The position numbers and the translations under genes are program-made. DNA of 64,000 nt from the NCBI GenBank assembly GCA_900095095.1, contig FMBT01000356.1, positions 186,001-250,000 on the forward strand, given 5' to 3'. Below, one piece after another: positions 48,701 to 58,531 of the stretch. Position 1 is the stretch's first letter. Each line of letters begins with the position of its first letter. The notes beneath the pieces are model-generated. The model did no database searches and was not told the DNA's origin. It worked only from the letters and a program-made list of their open reading frames with translations. The stretch comes from Fragilariopsis cylindrus CCMP1102. Lineage: Eukaryota > Bacillariophyta > Bacillariophyceae > Bacillariales > Bacillariaceae.

Positions 48701-49701
48701 GAAGTGTGTGGAAATGCGCCTGTTTGGTCACTTGATGTCATTCCTTTCAAATCTTCAAAGTTGATGGCTGTTACCTGGACTATGTGTTCGCGATTCTTTA
48801 TTACTCGTGGTGGTAGGTAGTCTGGGTCATCTTCTTCATCTTCCATTATTTCCTCTGTTGTTACTTTGTCTGTTGGACGTAGGTTCTTTCTTACTTTGTG
48901 GAGATGTCCCATTGTTGTTTGGATTGATTTCGGTAGGTGTTTTCTAATGCCATTTGATGTTAATCCCGGGAATGATGTTAACCGATTTTTGTCAATTGCT
49001 TTGATTAGTGTTGTGACGACTGGTGCTCCTAATGTTGCATGGTGCCAGGCTTGCAGTTGCGATGCCGATTTTTGTTGGTAGGCACTGTTGGCTGTGTGCT
49101 TGAGTTGGATCATAAATGGTCTCTTTTTCGGTACCGTGTTGTCGTCGTCGTTGTTTAAAGGCATTAACCATAAGTTTGTTTCAGCATCTCGAGGTCCTTC
49201 AATAATTACGTTGTTATTTTTAATTACCTGTACATTTTGTTTTTTAAAAACTACTGTACAGTCAGCATCACATAATACTGGTACCGATATTAATGATCTT
49301 TCCATTTCTTTGAATCCATGTGCTTTCTGTGCTTCTGGTGGTAGTTCCGGCGCTAATCGTAGTTGTCTGGTTGTTACAGAGTTCATGGTGTTTGTGTTGG
49401 CTACTCCTACATTGATTTCGTCATGCTTTAGTGCTTTGCCTAGGTACTTATGTTTGTTTGCTAGGAACATGCTTGTCGCTGCTGAATCTGGATGACCTTG
49501 TGGTGTAGATTGGTCAATTAGTAGTGCTTTGAATTTGTTTGTGAGGGTTGACAAACGAGTTGTGCTATCAGTATTATTATTAGTTACTGCTGCTGCATAT
49601 GATATATGCTTGTTGATACGCGAAGATGATGTGTAATTATTTAAATCAGTATTATTTATTTTATTATTTTGACTTATCTTACTATTCACCTCCCCACATC
49701 T
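45514..49701 (-). CDS. pol: Element C Pol (read in frame after the gag TGA)
   Basis: This is a polyprotein of about 1,395 residues. There is no ATG near its start; the frame begins right after the gag stop (R-C-G-E-V-N-S). Numbering from the GTG at 49689: protease motif DSAATSMFL (about 66), pre-integrase segment SLISVPVLCDADC, integrase Asp in SSDQTGAFP (about 318), Asp in HRIDNEFS (about 381) and Glu in PAERGIQTF (about 416). The RT has ADIGNFYTN and LVVDDFGVKY (about 981), and the RNase H has SCDSDAAYCVAP (about 1155) and AEAEVGAL, then LADYYTKYH. The last ~70 residues, rich in Thr/Arg/Gln, are encoded by the 3' LTR itself. Stop at 45514-45516. Confidence 0.93.
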   Translation of the reverse strand, partial: RCGEVNSKISQNNKINNTDLNNYTSSSRINKHISYAAAVTNNNTDSTTRLSTLTNKFKALLIDQSTPQGHPDSAATSMFLANKHKYLGKALKHDEINVGVANTNTMNSVTTRQLRLAPELPPEAQKAHGFKEMERSLISVPVLCDADCTVVFKKQNVQVIKNNNVIIEGPRDAETNLWLMPLNNDDDNTVPKKRPFMIQLKHTANSAYQQKSASQLQAWHHATLGAPVVTTLIKAIDKNRLTSFPGLTSNGIRKHLPKSIQTTMGHLHKVRKNLRPTDKVTTEEIMEDEEDDPDYLPPRVIKNREHIVQVTAINFEDLKGMTSSDQTGAFPHTSSRGNRYVMLMEDSDAGPILAVAIKSRAKEHLLAGFIEMHDTLKKAGINPVLHRIDNEFSKELIEEIESRGLKYQIAPRGNHRTIPAERGIQTFKNHFISTLYGVDPTFPKSQWDRLITVAVITLNMLRPSRINPAKSAYNELWGNFDFNKTPLAPPGCLIVAHERPQDRKTWADHGVKGYFIGPAKHHYRNYRVYIPTTRGERTTDTIEFFPEHVQMPKTSSEDRLASATEDLIAILQKPHPPTPFLDQGTKTNDAIDKLREIFTPRQQDSEATRVPAWAATRVVGDPEENQHQFFTNRDMNQAQHVNANRDTHRVATRVALLPTINEDEIGTKIMKNYNNTIQRGEVTSYNENERLYFIEYESGDKEQVSSRTLNQYKCIDTDKDLTRRMTRLSTRLQRANMVQQKSPAGGKLPGHFAMTVYDEATGKMIDYKQLINHSNKQTREWWQKSSANEFGKLLKGVGKNEDGTQRVKGSDTFHFIKRKQVPMGKKVTYARFCCDVRLQKEDINRTRLTVGGDRLPYDGKTSTETAGLETIKIHLNSTISTKDAQYAAADIGNFYTNSKLKSSEYMRIHLSLIPTEIIEEYNVMQYAEADGYAYVEITGAMYGLAQSGRIANEDLQEHLAQYGYYPTKRTPGLWKHKTRPISFTLVVDDFGVKYTNKDDIDHLFDAIKEKYPLKIDWTGSKYIGIDLEWNYKKREVKLSMKGYVKRALQQFQHPTPSKHHYGPTKYVPPEYGKKIQYNTEDTTPELTPLQKNHIQKVCGKFLYDGRSVDSTFLHALNELSIKATTATEDTQAALIQFLNYCASNPDATIIYRASDMILSCDSDAAYCVAPKSRSRAGGYHYLGNKHGTQFNGPIYVLAKIIKAVMASAAEAEVGALYMNAQELAPMRTTLEELGHPQPPTPLRTDNSTADGIMNKTIKQRQSKAMDKRFYWVQDRVEQGEYRVFWAPGKVNLADYYTKYHSPATHRKLRPIYTYIEGKSPTSLQGCVEILTRTTETRTTDRPRTTDRPQIPLQRTDSNNNTSQSNSNTNDKCLSPLTQATQALQQRLKDSVSRTA

Positions 49702-51003
49702 TCAGGTTGCGAAATGACAGTTGGTAGTAACACCTCCCATCTTATTAGCTAGCGTTGCTGCTACATTGTGGCATGCTTTACGGTTGACACAAGTCTCTGG
49801 TGTGTGTGTTGGTTTGATATCGTATCCACATGATGGGCAATAACTGGTTGAATTTGGGTAGCGGCGTTTCGATCTTTGGCCATTGCCTAGGTCATTTTTG
49901 ATATACTCGCCGTCAAATTTGCTCTTCTTTTTTGCTTTTGCTGCATTGTTTTCACCTTGGTTGTTGTTTTGAGTGAATTGCGCAAACATCTGCATCATTT
50001 CTTCTTTGGTAACGGTGCTTGTTGCACTACTGCCACCGGCGCTGCCATTGCTGCTGCCGGTGCTAATCGATGCTGGGATCCGTCCGGGGATCTCGTTGTT
50101 GGTTGCACTGTTCGCTAGTTGTTGTTGTTGTTCAATCCGCGCTTCTAATTCCTGTATCTTTTGTGTTTGTAGTACGAGTACTTCTGATGCTTGTCGTTGA
50201 GTATCTTCATCCGCTTTGTTTTGGGCCAGTACTGCATTCGCTAGTTCCGTTCGTTTCATGATGGCTGGATCAGTTTTGTTCATTTGGATCTCTTTGCTGA
50301 AGTGCTTCCTCATGTCTTCCCAGGTTGTTAATGTTCCTCTGTTCCATTCACGACACGCATCTTTTAAATCAATGTTCTTCTCAAATGTTGCGTACGCATT
50401 CCTCATTACTTCTGCGTCTGTTACTGTTTCGCGGAGACCCGTTAGTAGTTCCCGTGCTTCATTGATTGCTTTGTAGTAGTGTTGGACGATACGATCTGGA
50501 TCATAGTCTACTTTGAGTAGTTCACGTGCATTTAGGATTTCACGATCCTTGTCAACTTTTAGGATGAAATTCGTCCACATGTGTTGGTATACTTCATGTG
50601 GTGATACTCCAAGTAGTAATCCGTCAGTTTCTAATTCAATGAATAAATCTTCATCGAAGCATGCTTGGATTGCTTTGTTTGTGTTGCGCTTGTGTTCTTC
50701 GTATTCCTCATAGATTTTGAGTACTTGTTTGTGCGCTGCATTGAGAATGTTGGTATCGCCGGTATATGGACCTGGGTCGACTGGCACTGGTACTGGTGCT
50801 GTGATTCCCTTCTTTAGTATCCACTGTGCTTCGGTGCACATTATCCATGACCATCCGTGATCTCTTGCTTCTGTGATGTTGCATTTGTAACTGGTTTGTA
50901 CTTTTGCCATCTGTTTCTGGAATGTAATTAACTGTCCTGTTGTTGGAATTCCAGCTACTCGGTCAATGCCTGAATAGTCGTATTCAATTTCAACTTTCGT
51001 CAT
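49702..51003 (-). CDS. gag: Element C Gag
   Basis: This is a 433-residue capsid protein. It is a helical UBN2/retrotrans-gag-like body (TEARDHGWSWIMC, FFIELE-type helices, HYYKAINEARELLTGLRE), with a coiled region around residues 280-295 (LQTQKIQELEARIEQQQ) and a Ser/Gly-rich linker. A C-terminal zinc knuckle has the spacing C-x2-C-x7-H-x4-C (YCPSCGYDIKPTHTPETC). The basic KKKSKFDGEY precedes it. It starts at the ATG 84 bp inside the 5' LTR. It ends with TGA at 49702-49704, followed in the same frame by pol. About 94% of residues match element D Gag by eye. Confidence 0.93.
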   Translation of the reverse strand: MTKVEIEYDYSGIDRVAGIPTTGQLITFQKQMAKVQTSYKCNITEARDHGWSWIMCTEAQWILKKGITAPVPVPVDPGPYTGDTNILNAAHKQVLKIYEEYEEHKRNTNKAIQACFDEDLFIELETDGLLLGVSPHEVYQHMWTNFILKVDKDREILNARELLKVDYDPDRIVQHYYKAINEARELLTGLRETVTDAEVMRNAYATFEKNIDLKDACREWNRGTLTTWEDMRKHFSKEIQMNKTDPAIMKRTELANAVLAQNKADEDTQRQASEVLVLQTQKIQELEARIEQQQQLANSATNNEIPGRIPASISTGSSNGSAGGSSATSTVTKEEMMQMFAQFTQNNNQGENNAAKAKKKSKFDGEYIKNDLGNGQRSKRRYPNSTSYCPSCGYDIKPTHTPETCVNRKACHNVAATLANKMGGVTTNCHFAT

Positions 51004-51087
51004 GTTTTTAACGTGTTTCCGAAACGTCGTGTTTACTGACTATTTCGTAGGTCTAGTGTTATGTCCTGCGACAATATTGTTTAGAAC

Positions 51088-51374
51088 TGTTGAGATTCTA
51101 GTTTAGATAAGAGTTTAATAGTTGTAAAGGTTGTTCTAAACGATTTATGAGTTCTATCTATCTTTAGGCTGTCCTTGAGACGCTGTCCTTGAGACGCTGT
51201 TGTAATGCTTGTGTTGCTTGTGTTAGTGGCGATAGGCATTTGTCGTTTGTATTGCTGTTTGACTGGCTTGTGTTATTGTTTGAATCGGTGCGCTGTAACG
51301 GTATTTGTGGTCTGTCCGTCGTACGTGGTCTGTCCGTCGTTCGTGTTTCTGTCGTGCGAGTTAAGATTTCAACA
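51088..51374 (-). repeat. Element C 5' LTR
   Basis: 287 bp, apparently identical to 45438-45724. On the minus strand the broken B pol frame reads into this LTR and terminates at 51164. Confidence 0.95.
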
Positions 51375-54300
51375 AACTTCACCTTATGCAGTTCGTCGAA
51401 ACTGATGGTGATGCCCAAATATTCATGTATCAGTCCAGTCGATGCCGAGAGGGCTTTCTTCTTGGTACCGAATTTGATATTCAGGTCGTACAGGATATCA
51501 TCCAGTACTTTCTGTTCCTTGTGTGATATTTTTAGATCGTCCACATGGAACTGAATGGTAACTTGTTCCCCGTTAATGACTTTGTTGAACGTACACGGAT
51601 CGTAGTTGTTCTTTACGTATCCCCAATCATCGAGTTGCTTGCTAAGCTTCTCGTAAAAAAGGATCGCACCGAGCAAGGTACCATATACTGCTTTATTAAG
51701 TTTGGCGAATATAAATTTCTTATTTCCCCTCTTAATAACACTGCTCTTGTACTTCGGGTCTATCTGACATATCATGTCCACCATGACATTCTCGAACTTT
51801 AGGAAACAGTCGTCGCCTGCAGGCCAGTCGGCTTGCAGGAATGCCCCAGGTATATCGCAAGTGACGACTTTGCGTTCATCTATTGCGTCCATCAGGCAGG
51901 AGGCCATGAGTGCGTATATAGATACAGTTGATGAGCTTGATTCGTCCTTGGAGATGTATTCGCGTTGGGGGCGCCCGTCGGCGCATCCCCTAGCTTTGAC
52001 GTCTCCAGTCCTTTTCCGTTTAAGGAACATCAGATAGCTCAGTGCTTTGGACCATACCTCTTTGTTGACCTCACTAGGTTTCAACATTCTAACGGCATTC
52101 ATTCCGATTAGGTTGTCATCCAGTTCCTTCATAGTAGCTTTGAATCCTAAATCACCAAACTCTTTCATTCCTCTGTTAAAACCGTATTGTGGAGTGGATT
52201 TCGATGCTTCAAATTTAGTGAATGACGCAATGGTGTTTAGGACATAGGCGCACGTCGAATGGGCGTTGGCGCCCCAGTATCCCTCGTGGTTGAGCGAACA
52301 GTCCAACCCTGGCGGTACTTCATTCACTCCTGAGTTCTTGGCGTCCGGATCTTCTTCCACTGCCTCACACACTCCTGGTTTCGCATCGTCAACGGAAACA
52401 AGTTCGTCGGGTACGGGGTGTTCGGATAACGCGTCGTGGTAATCGTCGTCGTCATCGTCTACTTCAGTGGTGGGATCAGCTGGGTTATCAAATTTGGTAC
52501 GTTTCTTCTCATTCTTCTTCTTCTTCTTCTTTCCACACTCCTCAGTTTTATGACTGAGTGCGACAGTGGCCCTGCCATTGGTGCGTGGTCTGAGTCTGGA
52601 GTTCTTGAGAGCAGGTCTATCGTTGGGGTCTTGCACTAAGTGACTTATCTCGTTGTGAAAAGCGTCAGCCTGATCTTCATCCGTTGCGAGACCCTCACTA
52701 TTTTCAAGTCTAACTTCTTCGTTGAATTCCTTTTGGTATTCATCGTCATGGAGGAAATCATCGTCTGATGCGTTGCTATCGTCATCACCGTCGTCGTTGA
52801 TTGCTTCCATAAAATCTTCCAACGTAATCTTGCCGTTTATATCCGCGAACTCCAATCCTTCCGGTTGGCCTTCCGCTTCGGCCATATCCTCAACAAACTT
52901 GATGTGATCCACTGTAGGTGAGATCACTTTCACTCTGTTAACAGATACCACTTGCTTGGTGCTAAGTTTGAATACAGTGTGCCCACTGCCGTTATCAGCT
53001 CGACCGATGTACAGTGCATCCACTGATCTCTCCTTCCCGGTATCGTTGTTACCTCCAGTTAGCCCTTGGACATATTGCCCAATATGGTGTTCTGGTACTC
53101 TGAGTTTCTTACCAGTAACAAGTTCCCTTGGTGACATGATACGATGAATGCCTCCTTTCTTTGGAAGGGAGTTCATCAGTACGGTGACTTTGGAAACTAG
53201 TTCAATTAGGAATCTCTTGGGGAGTCTTTTATATGGTAGCATCATTCGGACGGATCGGATTCTTTCCTTGACAAATCTGATCTGACGTTCGATGATTTCC
53301 ACATGTCTGTCAGCGTCACAAGTTGTTAAAGCGATTTCATATGGCTTGTCTTGTAGGTCTTGCCTGATTGCCTCGAAAGCTCCGTCCGCCTCCATAGTAG
53401 TCACCTGCAGGGGTTGACGGCTGCGATACATTATGAGCATAGCGAGGATACCATCGAGGTATTTCTGCTTGTTGCTCTTCCTTATACAGTACGACTGGAT
53501 GAGTCCGATGTGTTTGGAAAATGAAATGAGGAAGGTGATTCCGTTGACGTGCATCACATCGATGGACAAGTGTACGTCATGGTATTCCTTGGCAATGTAC
53601 GGTGGTATGTCCTTGGATTCGTCTTCCCTGGGCATCTTGCTTTGTTGTTTCACCGTCTTTCCTTTTAGTGCTGCGACGTCGGGGCCGTAGATTTGTTTTG
53701 CAATTCGGACGTCCCTCCTGGTGAATGGAGTGTTACCTATTACATTGTTTTCTACTGCATTTGCTAAATCGTAGTCGCTTGGGCAAGCTAATACTTCTTG
53801 AAGTTTCCTCACCGCTTCGGCCCTAGTACAATCGATATTGGAGAATTTGGACTGTTCATCTTTGACGGTTTGTACTGCCATGACACATGGTTCGTTGTCT
53901 GGTCCGACATCCAAGCAGTACATGCCATTGCTGGTAGGTACAAATCGGATATAAGAACCATCTTCGTTATATACGTGGAACGCATTTTCCACTGCCGTAT
54001 CCATGAAGACTCGCTTGTTTTTGGCAAGCAGAGCTAGTGATAAGATGTTGGTTACTCCATTTGGATAGTAGTAGTAGTCGTCATTGGTGGAGAGAGGTAG
54101 GTGTTGTATCGACTTGTTTGGTACTCCCACTTCATCGACGTGGAAGGTTGAGTCGCTGGTCCGTACCTTGAGCTTCAGCTTGTCGTTAGTCTTGATGTCG
54201 TCCAGTAGCGATTTGTCTTTGAACAGATTGATACTTGATGCACTGTCTATTGTAATAGAGGCCACGCCATTGCGTGGGCCGATATTTCTACCCACACTCC

Positions 54301-55159
54301 TTACTTTCATGTGCTTATGTCCATTGTTGGGCTTAGCATGTGGAGGTACATTAGAAAAAGAGACAGTGTCGTCATGAGACAATACTTGATTGGCGAGGAC
54401 GTATGGATTCAACTTGGAAGTTACAATCGATGAATCAATGTAAGGAACATTAGACGGATCGAATGAGACTGTGGGACAGCCAATACCGCCGCGGGATTTA
54501 AACACTCCTGGTTTCCTCTGTCGAACAGGAAAATAGAAAGGAATGGTACGGCTTGTAGTATTGGACTTGGATCGGGGGTCGGCACGGACCCGTCGGTAGT
54601 ACTTCGCTTGGTTTATAGAATCATTCATCGATAAATTCGATCCTGAGATAATAGAACGTTTGCGATTGATGCGCTTTCTAGCAAAGAAGGTGCATCGGTG
54701 CCTGCCAGAAGAGCTCTTGTTGTTACTCGAGTTCTGCCGGCGGTAGATAGATTTTGGGTGTATCGGCGTGGATGAGATGCTGATACTTGATAGGAGGGAC
54801 TGAACGTATACCAATTTGTTATAGGCTGGAGCGATATAGTCAAACTTATCAAATATGGTTGCTTCGATTCGGATGACAGCAGTGCCGATGCTCATCATCG
54901 CCAAGCCGACAGCCTTGAATATAGTTTCCATAATGGGACCATATATGAGACTGTAGGCAAGATTAAATACGTACGTGGGAGTGAGCAAGCCACGAGACAT
55001 TAGGAACCATGCTACCATGCATATTCCGTATGCGAATTTAATCCATCTCCATCCAGTATCGAAGGGAAAATAGGGCAATCGACGTCTCCATTTTAACGTC
55101 GGCCCTTGCGAAAATCCGGTGGAACTACCGTTCTGAGGGAATGTGCGGCTTTTCGCCAT
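51375..55159 (-). pseudogene. pol: Element B pol, 5' part (hydrophobic domain, protease, integrase, most of RT)
   Basis: It starts MAKSRTFPQNG at 55159, overlapping the end of gag by 67 bases in the -1 frame. In order: a hydrophobic region (about residues 35-110), the linker FFARKR, a DSASS-type protease motif (TIDSASSINLF), integrase with IDVMHVNG, EADGAFE and IERQIRFVKER, and RT with CDIPGAFLQADWP and FHVDDLKIS. The B sequence stops at KVKF, where element C begins. The reading frame does not stop there: it runs about 70 residues into the C 5' LTR and ends at 51164, giving a chimeric tail. Confidence 0.92.
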
Positions 55160-57678
55160 TCCTTGCGCCGATCGCCAAGGGCACGGGTGATCCCGTATAT
55201 GGTAACGTCATGTAGCCGCGGCATACCATGTTGTTCGATCCTATTGTTCAAAGAATGGTCATCCATACATGTTTCAATATCGTAGATAGAGTTGATGTTG
55301 GAATTGATCAATTTTTGTACGACCTTGTTTATCCATCGATTTGGTTTATGTCTGCCTTGGGTGACAGCCACAGTGTATACGACGTGATGAAGGGCCCGGA
55401 CTCCAGCTGGTTCGATCAAGTCTAAATTGCGTTCTTTGACAAATTTGTCTTCGTCGTCCCAAAAGGTCATTCTGAAATCAGGTCCGATTTCGAGAATCAT
55501 TTGGCGATATCGTAATCCATTGAACTTCTTGTGTGCCAAACTGATCATTATTTCTTCTCTAATAATGGTTACCGTGCTGGTGTTGATACCCTTGAAACTA
55601 CAGTCATTGAATCTGATCTTCAGTTGTTTCATGTTGTTAATATCGTTGTCCATGGTGATATACTCGTCCAATAATTGAGGAATATCTAATATTCCGGCCA
55701 TTTTAAACTTGTATCGTAATGCATCAGCATAGTCGAGAATCGACTCCGGGACGCCCATAATATATGGGCCATAGTTATGACAGGTGAGGTCAGGCGACTC
55801 GGGATCGTATCGGAAAACCGTTACCTTGCTGGACTTCTTATGCATCACCCTGTGTGCAGTATGATATAGCATCATTTCGAACTCCTCAGCTAACTCACAT
55901 GGATACATTTCGGATTCGCCAAAACCTTCCATAACGTAACCGAGATCACCGTTAGTACCAATGTTTTCGATTAGTAAATCCAAACTGTCAGCGATCTTGT
56001 TAGCCCCCAATATGAATTCGGGGACTTCCACACCTGGGACGGTATTACGATCGGTATCAAGGTAAGCAACGTGCGCTAGGCATACGTGCTGTTCGGATAT
56101 ATCGTCGTCGACTTCTTCCTCATCATCGGGAGAGTCGCTTATGACAAGGTGAGCAGCCGCAATGGCATTTGGCTCATCTTGTTCAAAAGCATCCTCAACG
56201 TCCTGTTGGTTGTCAATACGATTGATAAAACCATCTTCAATGTCTTGGAGATCGTTGTCGTATTCGGCGACCGCATTAGCTAGAATAGTTGCCTGAAAGT
56301 CATCGCTGGCTTTCTTGGCTTCTGTATCGGCTGCAGGAGGAGGTGGATCGGATGGTACATCTTCTTCCTTGATATTGGCTAGGACATCGGCTTCATCGGC
56401 TGAGTCCATCGACTTTGACGATAGAACGGATTTATCATCCGCATCATCGTCGTCGGTACAATATTGATAATCGGCACCGTGTGCTGCGACCACAGCATCA
56501 GTTTCATTGTTATCGTTGTTGTTATTGTTATTATTATTATTATTACTCCTGTTTAAGGAGTCAAGGAGAGTTATTACCTTAGTTTCCGTATTGGGGTATA
56601 CATCGTCGTCTCTGGTACCGAGAAGATACTGCTCCTTAATACAGTCACGAGCTCGGGTATTGTTCGATCCTTTTAGTATTAGCATTGCCACAATTAAATC
56701 GCGTGCTTCTGCATCGTACTTAATCTTGTCAACATTGTCCACGAGTAATAAATTATACGCGGTGATATTGGTTGAGTACCGATCTAATATATCGATGAGG
56801 AAGTTTTCACCGAATGCGGACCGTCCGCACTGTTGAATAACCGAGGTGTACATGACATTGACTTGAGCAGCGAACTCGGTAGTGGTAGTCCCAGCACTTT
56901 GTGAAATTGACACACATCTTTCGATAATACCAATATTTTCGTACGGGACATAAACTTTCCTGCCAGCTTTGTTGTGCGTACAGATCATTTCCACTAATTG
57001 CAATAACGCAATTAAATCATTGCCACTTTCGATGGGCAGCCATCTGACCGTGTCTTGTCGGCATGTAGCCAATACTTTGTCATCTAATTGACCCATGGTT
57101 GTTTCGAATAATCCCTTGGAGAATTCTTCGTATTTGTTCCATGCGGTGATATCGCTTGCAATATTCTTACCCCAGATGAGGATCAGTTGTTCCTTCAACA
57201 TCGGGTCGGTGACGGTGTATGTTATTACACCACCAGGAGCCGTAGTCATGGTTGAGTATAGTGACGGTTCCGGTGCGGCAGTTAGGAAGTCTGTCTGCTG
57301 CAATGTGGTGTTGGTGCTGATGCTGCTTGACAACTTGTAGTAACCTTTACTACTGCTGTGCAATTTGATCTGCCTCTTGAGGATACGACATTGGTCTGCC
57401 ATATTTCCACCTGGAGTGATGACATGACCGTGCATAAGATGAGCTGCATCGGTAATACGACCCTTGAATTTATTACGGGGTTGGTTTCCACTGACGTTCT
57501 TCTTCTGCTTGTCTCTTGCCTTCTTCCTATCGCGAGCTGCTTTCTTCTTCTCCGCCTTACTGGCTCCGTTACCTCCACCGTTGTTGTTGCCGGTAGTGTT
57601 CGACGACTGGGACGGTGGGGCGCGTCCAGTACCCGTGGCACTTGAACTCGCTGGTCTTTGTTCTTGTTGTTCTGTCAT
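55093..57678 (-). CDS. gag: Element B Gag
   Basis: This 861-residue structural protein starts MTEQQEQRP at 57678, 276 bp inside the 5' LTR. The N-terminus is Gly/Asn and then Lys/Arg-rich (KAEKKKAARDRKKARDKQKK). The middle is acidic (DDDDADDKSV; DDEEEVDDD), and a poly-Asn tract comes from (AAT)n at about 56508-56545. The C-terminal block HKPNRWINKVVQKLINSNIN matches element A Gag. No zinc knuckle is seen. The gag end overlaps the pol start by 67 bases. Its first ~228 codons are present a second time at 61997-62680. Confidence 0.9.
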   Translation of the reverse strand: MTEQQEQRPASSSATGTGRAPPSQSSNTTGNNNGGGNGASKAEKKKAARDRKKARDKQKKNVSGNQPRNKFKGRITDAAHLMHGHVITPGGNMADQCRILKRQIKLHSSSKGYYKLSSSISTNTTLQQTDFLTAAPEPSLYSTMTTAPGGVITYTVTDPMLKEQLILIWGKNIASDITAWNKYEEFSKGLFETTMGQLDDKVLATCRQDTVRWLPIESGNDLIALLQLVEMICTHNKAGRKVYVPYENIGIIERCVSISQSAGTTTTEFAAQVNVMYTSVIQQCGRSAFGENFLIDILDRYSTNITAYNLLLVDNVDKIKYDAEARDLIVAMLILKGSNNTRARDCIKEQYLLGTRDDDVYPNTETKVITLLDSLNRSNNNNNNNNNNDNNETDAVVAAHGADYQYCTDDDDADDKSVLSSKSMDSADEADVLANIKEEDVPSDPPPPAADTEAKKASDDFQATILANAVAEYDNDLQDIEDGFINRIDNQQDVEDAFEQDEPNAIAAAHLVISDSPDDEEEVDDDISEQHVCLAHVAYLDTDRNTVPGVEVPEFILGANKIADSLDLLIENIGTNGDLGYVMEGFGESEMYPCELAEEFEMMLYHTAHRVMHKKSSKVTVFRYDPESPDLTCHNYGPYIMGVPESILDYADALRYKFKMAGILDIPQLLDEYITMDNDINNMKQLKIRFNDCSFKGINTSTVTIIREEIMISLAHKKFNGLRYRQMILEIGPDFRMTFWDDEDKFVKERNLDLIEPAGVRALHHVVYTVAVTQGRHKPNRWINKVVQKLINSNINSIYDIETCMDDHSLNNRIEQHGMPRLHDVTIYGITRALGDRRKEWRKAAHSLRTVVPPDFRKGRR

Positions 57679-58531
57679 AATTACGGTGGATAGCGATCTA
57701 AGCTCTGATTATTATTAAACGATTGTGGTCTTGTCTAATGTAATGAATTGATATATTGGATATCAGTTAATATATATTAGGCAAACGACGGTTCGTTGTT
57801 AAAACCAATGTATCTACGATCTGGTGATCTAAAGGATCTTCAATCTTCGATAGAGGTGCTTTGGATGACGGCGTATCTTTAGTTGTTATGGTTGGTATCG
57901 ATTAGATTTGATATTCAATATTAATCGGTTCGATGCCCTGTACTTATTTATAAATGTTGAATTACGATATCGCACTCGTGCTTATCTTGAGTCACTACTT
58001 GCTTTGCTACGATATTATAAAGTCCTGAAGAATGGTCTGTTAATTGATTGATTATATATTTTGTATTGATTTGCTTTTACTCTTTGAAACTAGGTTTATA
58101 AATAAGTATAAGCTCATCGTACACATTGAAGTAGATGTTGCTTTACAATTACCAATTCAGCAATTCAAATATCACTAACAACTTACTAGTTGTTGTTCCT
58201 TTTTATTGCGACGTCGACTTATTGCAGCTGCATTTCTCGTATTGCTAAAATAACGACATTTCTACTTATAACGGTATTATCCGTTTTCCAACGGTATTAT
58301 ACGACTCAATCGATTAAGAATGACCCATTCGATTAGATCCTGGAAACCCAATATAGATTGATTTCCAACATTGTCCACAACATCACCAATTCAAAATACT
58401 GTACTGCAAACACTATTACTGCTACTACTACTACTAACAGTAAAATGATAGAATACATTTAACAAGTAACTAAGAAAAGATTATACAGCACCATTCACAA
58501 CCATAGATAGAAATCAAATTATTAATATTAT
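56995..58531. repeat. 1,537-bp direct duplication, copy 1
   Basis: Covers the gag start of B, its leader, its 5' LTR and 161 bp of flanking DNA. The same sequence, offset exactly 5,002 bp, lies at 61997-63533. Confidence 0.95.
57955..58370 (-). repeat. Element B 5' LTR
   Basis: 416 bp. The same sequence occurs at 44062-44477 and 62957-63372. Confidence 0.95.

Larger units (their letters stand above)
45438..51374 (-). mobile_element. Element C: complete copia-type LTR retrotransposon inside element B (5,937 bp)
   Basis: The 287-bp LTRs (45438-45724 and 51088-51374) look identical, and the target duplication aactt is at 45433-45437 and 51375-51379. Gag and Pol are intact, in one frame, and separated by a single TGA. 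It belongs to a different copia lineage from A and B: it has a CCHC-like zinc knuckle, an RT box VVDDFGVKY, and a DSAATSMFL protease motif. It is the youngest or among the youngest insertions, since it lies inside another young element. Confidence 0.95.
44062..58370 (-). mobile_element. Element B: Ty1/copia-type LTR retrotransposon, split by element C
   Basis: LTRs of 416 bp at 44062-44477 and 57955-58370 appear identical. The target duplication ttgtc is at 44057-44061 and 58371-58375. Removing element C and one copy of its target duplication leaves about 8.37 kb. Coding content and Pol sequence are close to element A, and it shares the GGAGTG purine tract before the 3' LTR. Element C sits in the RT-RNase H connection of pol, so this copy is no longer autonomous. 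Confidence 0.95.

Noticed and set aside
51164-51374. C-terminal 70 residues of the split B Pol as a genuine Pol domain
   Set aside because: They are encoded by the element C LTR, not by B.
55093-57678. Zinc knuckle in A/B Gag
   Set aside because: No C-x2-C-xn-H-x4-C spacing could be found in either protein.
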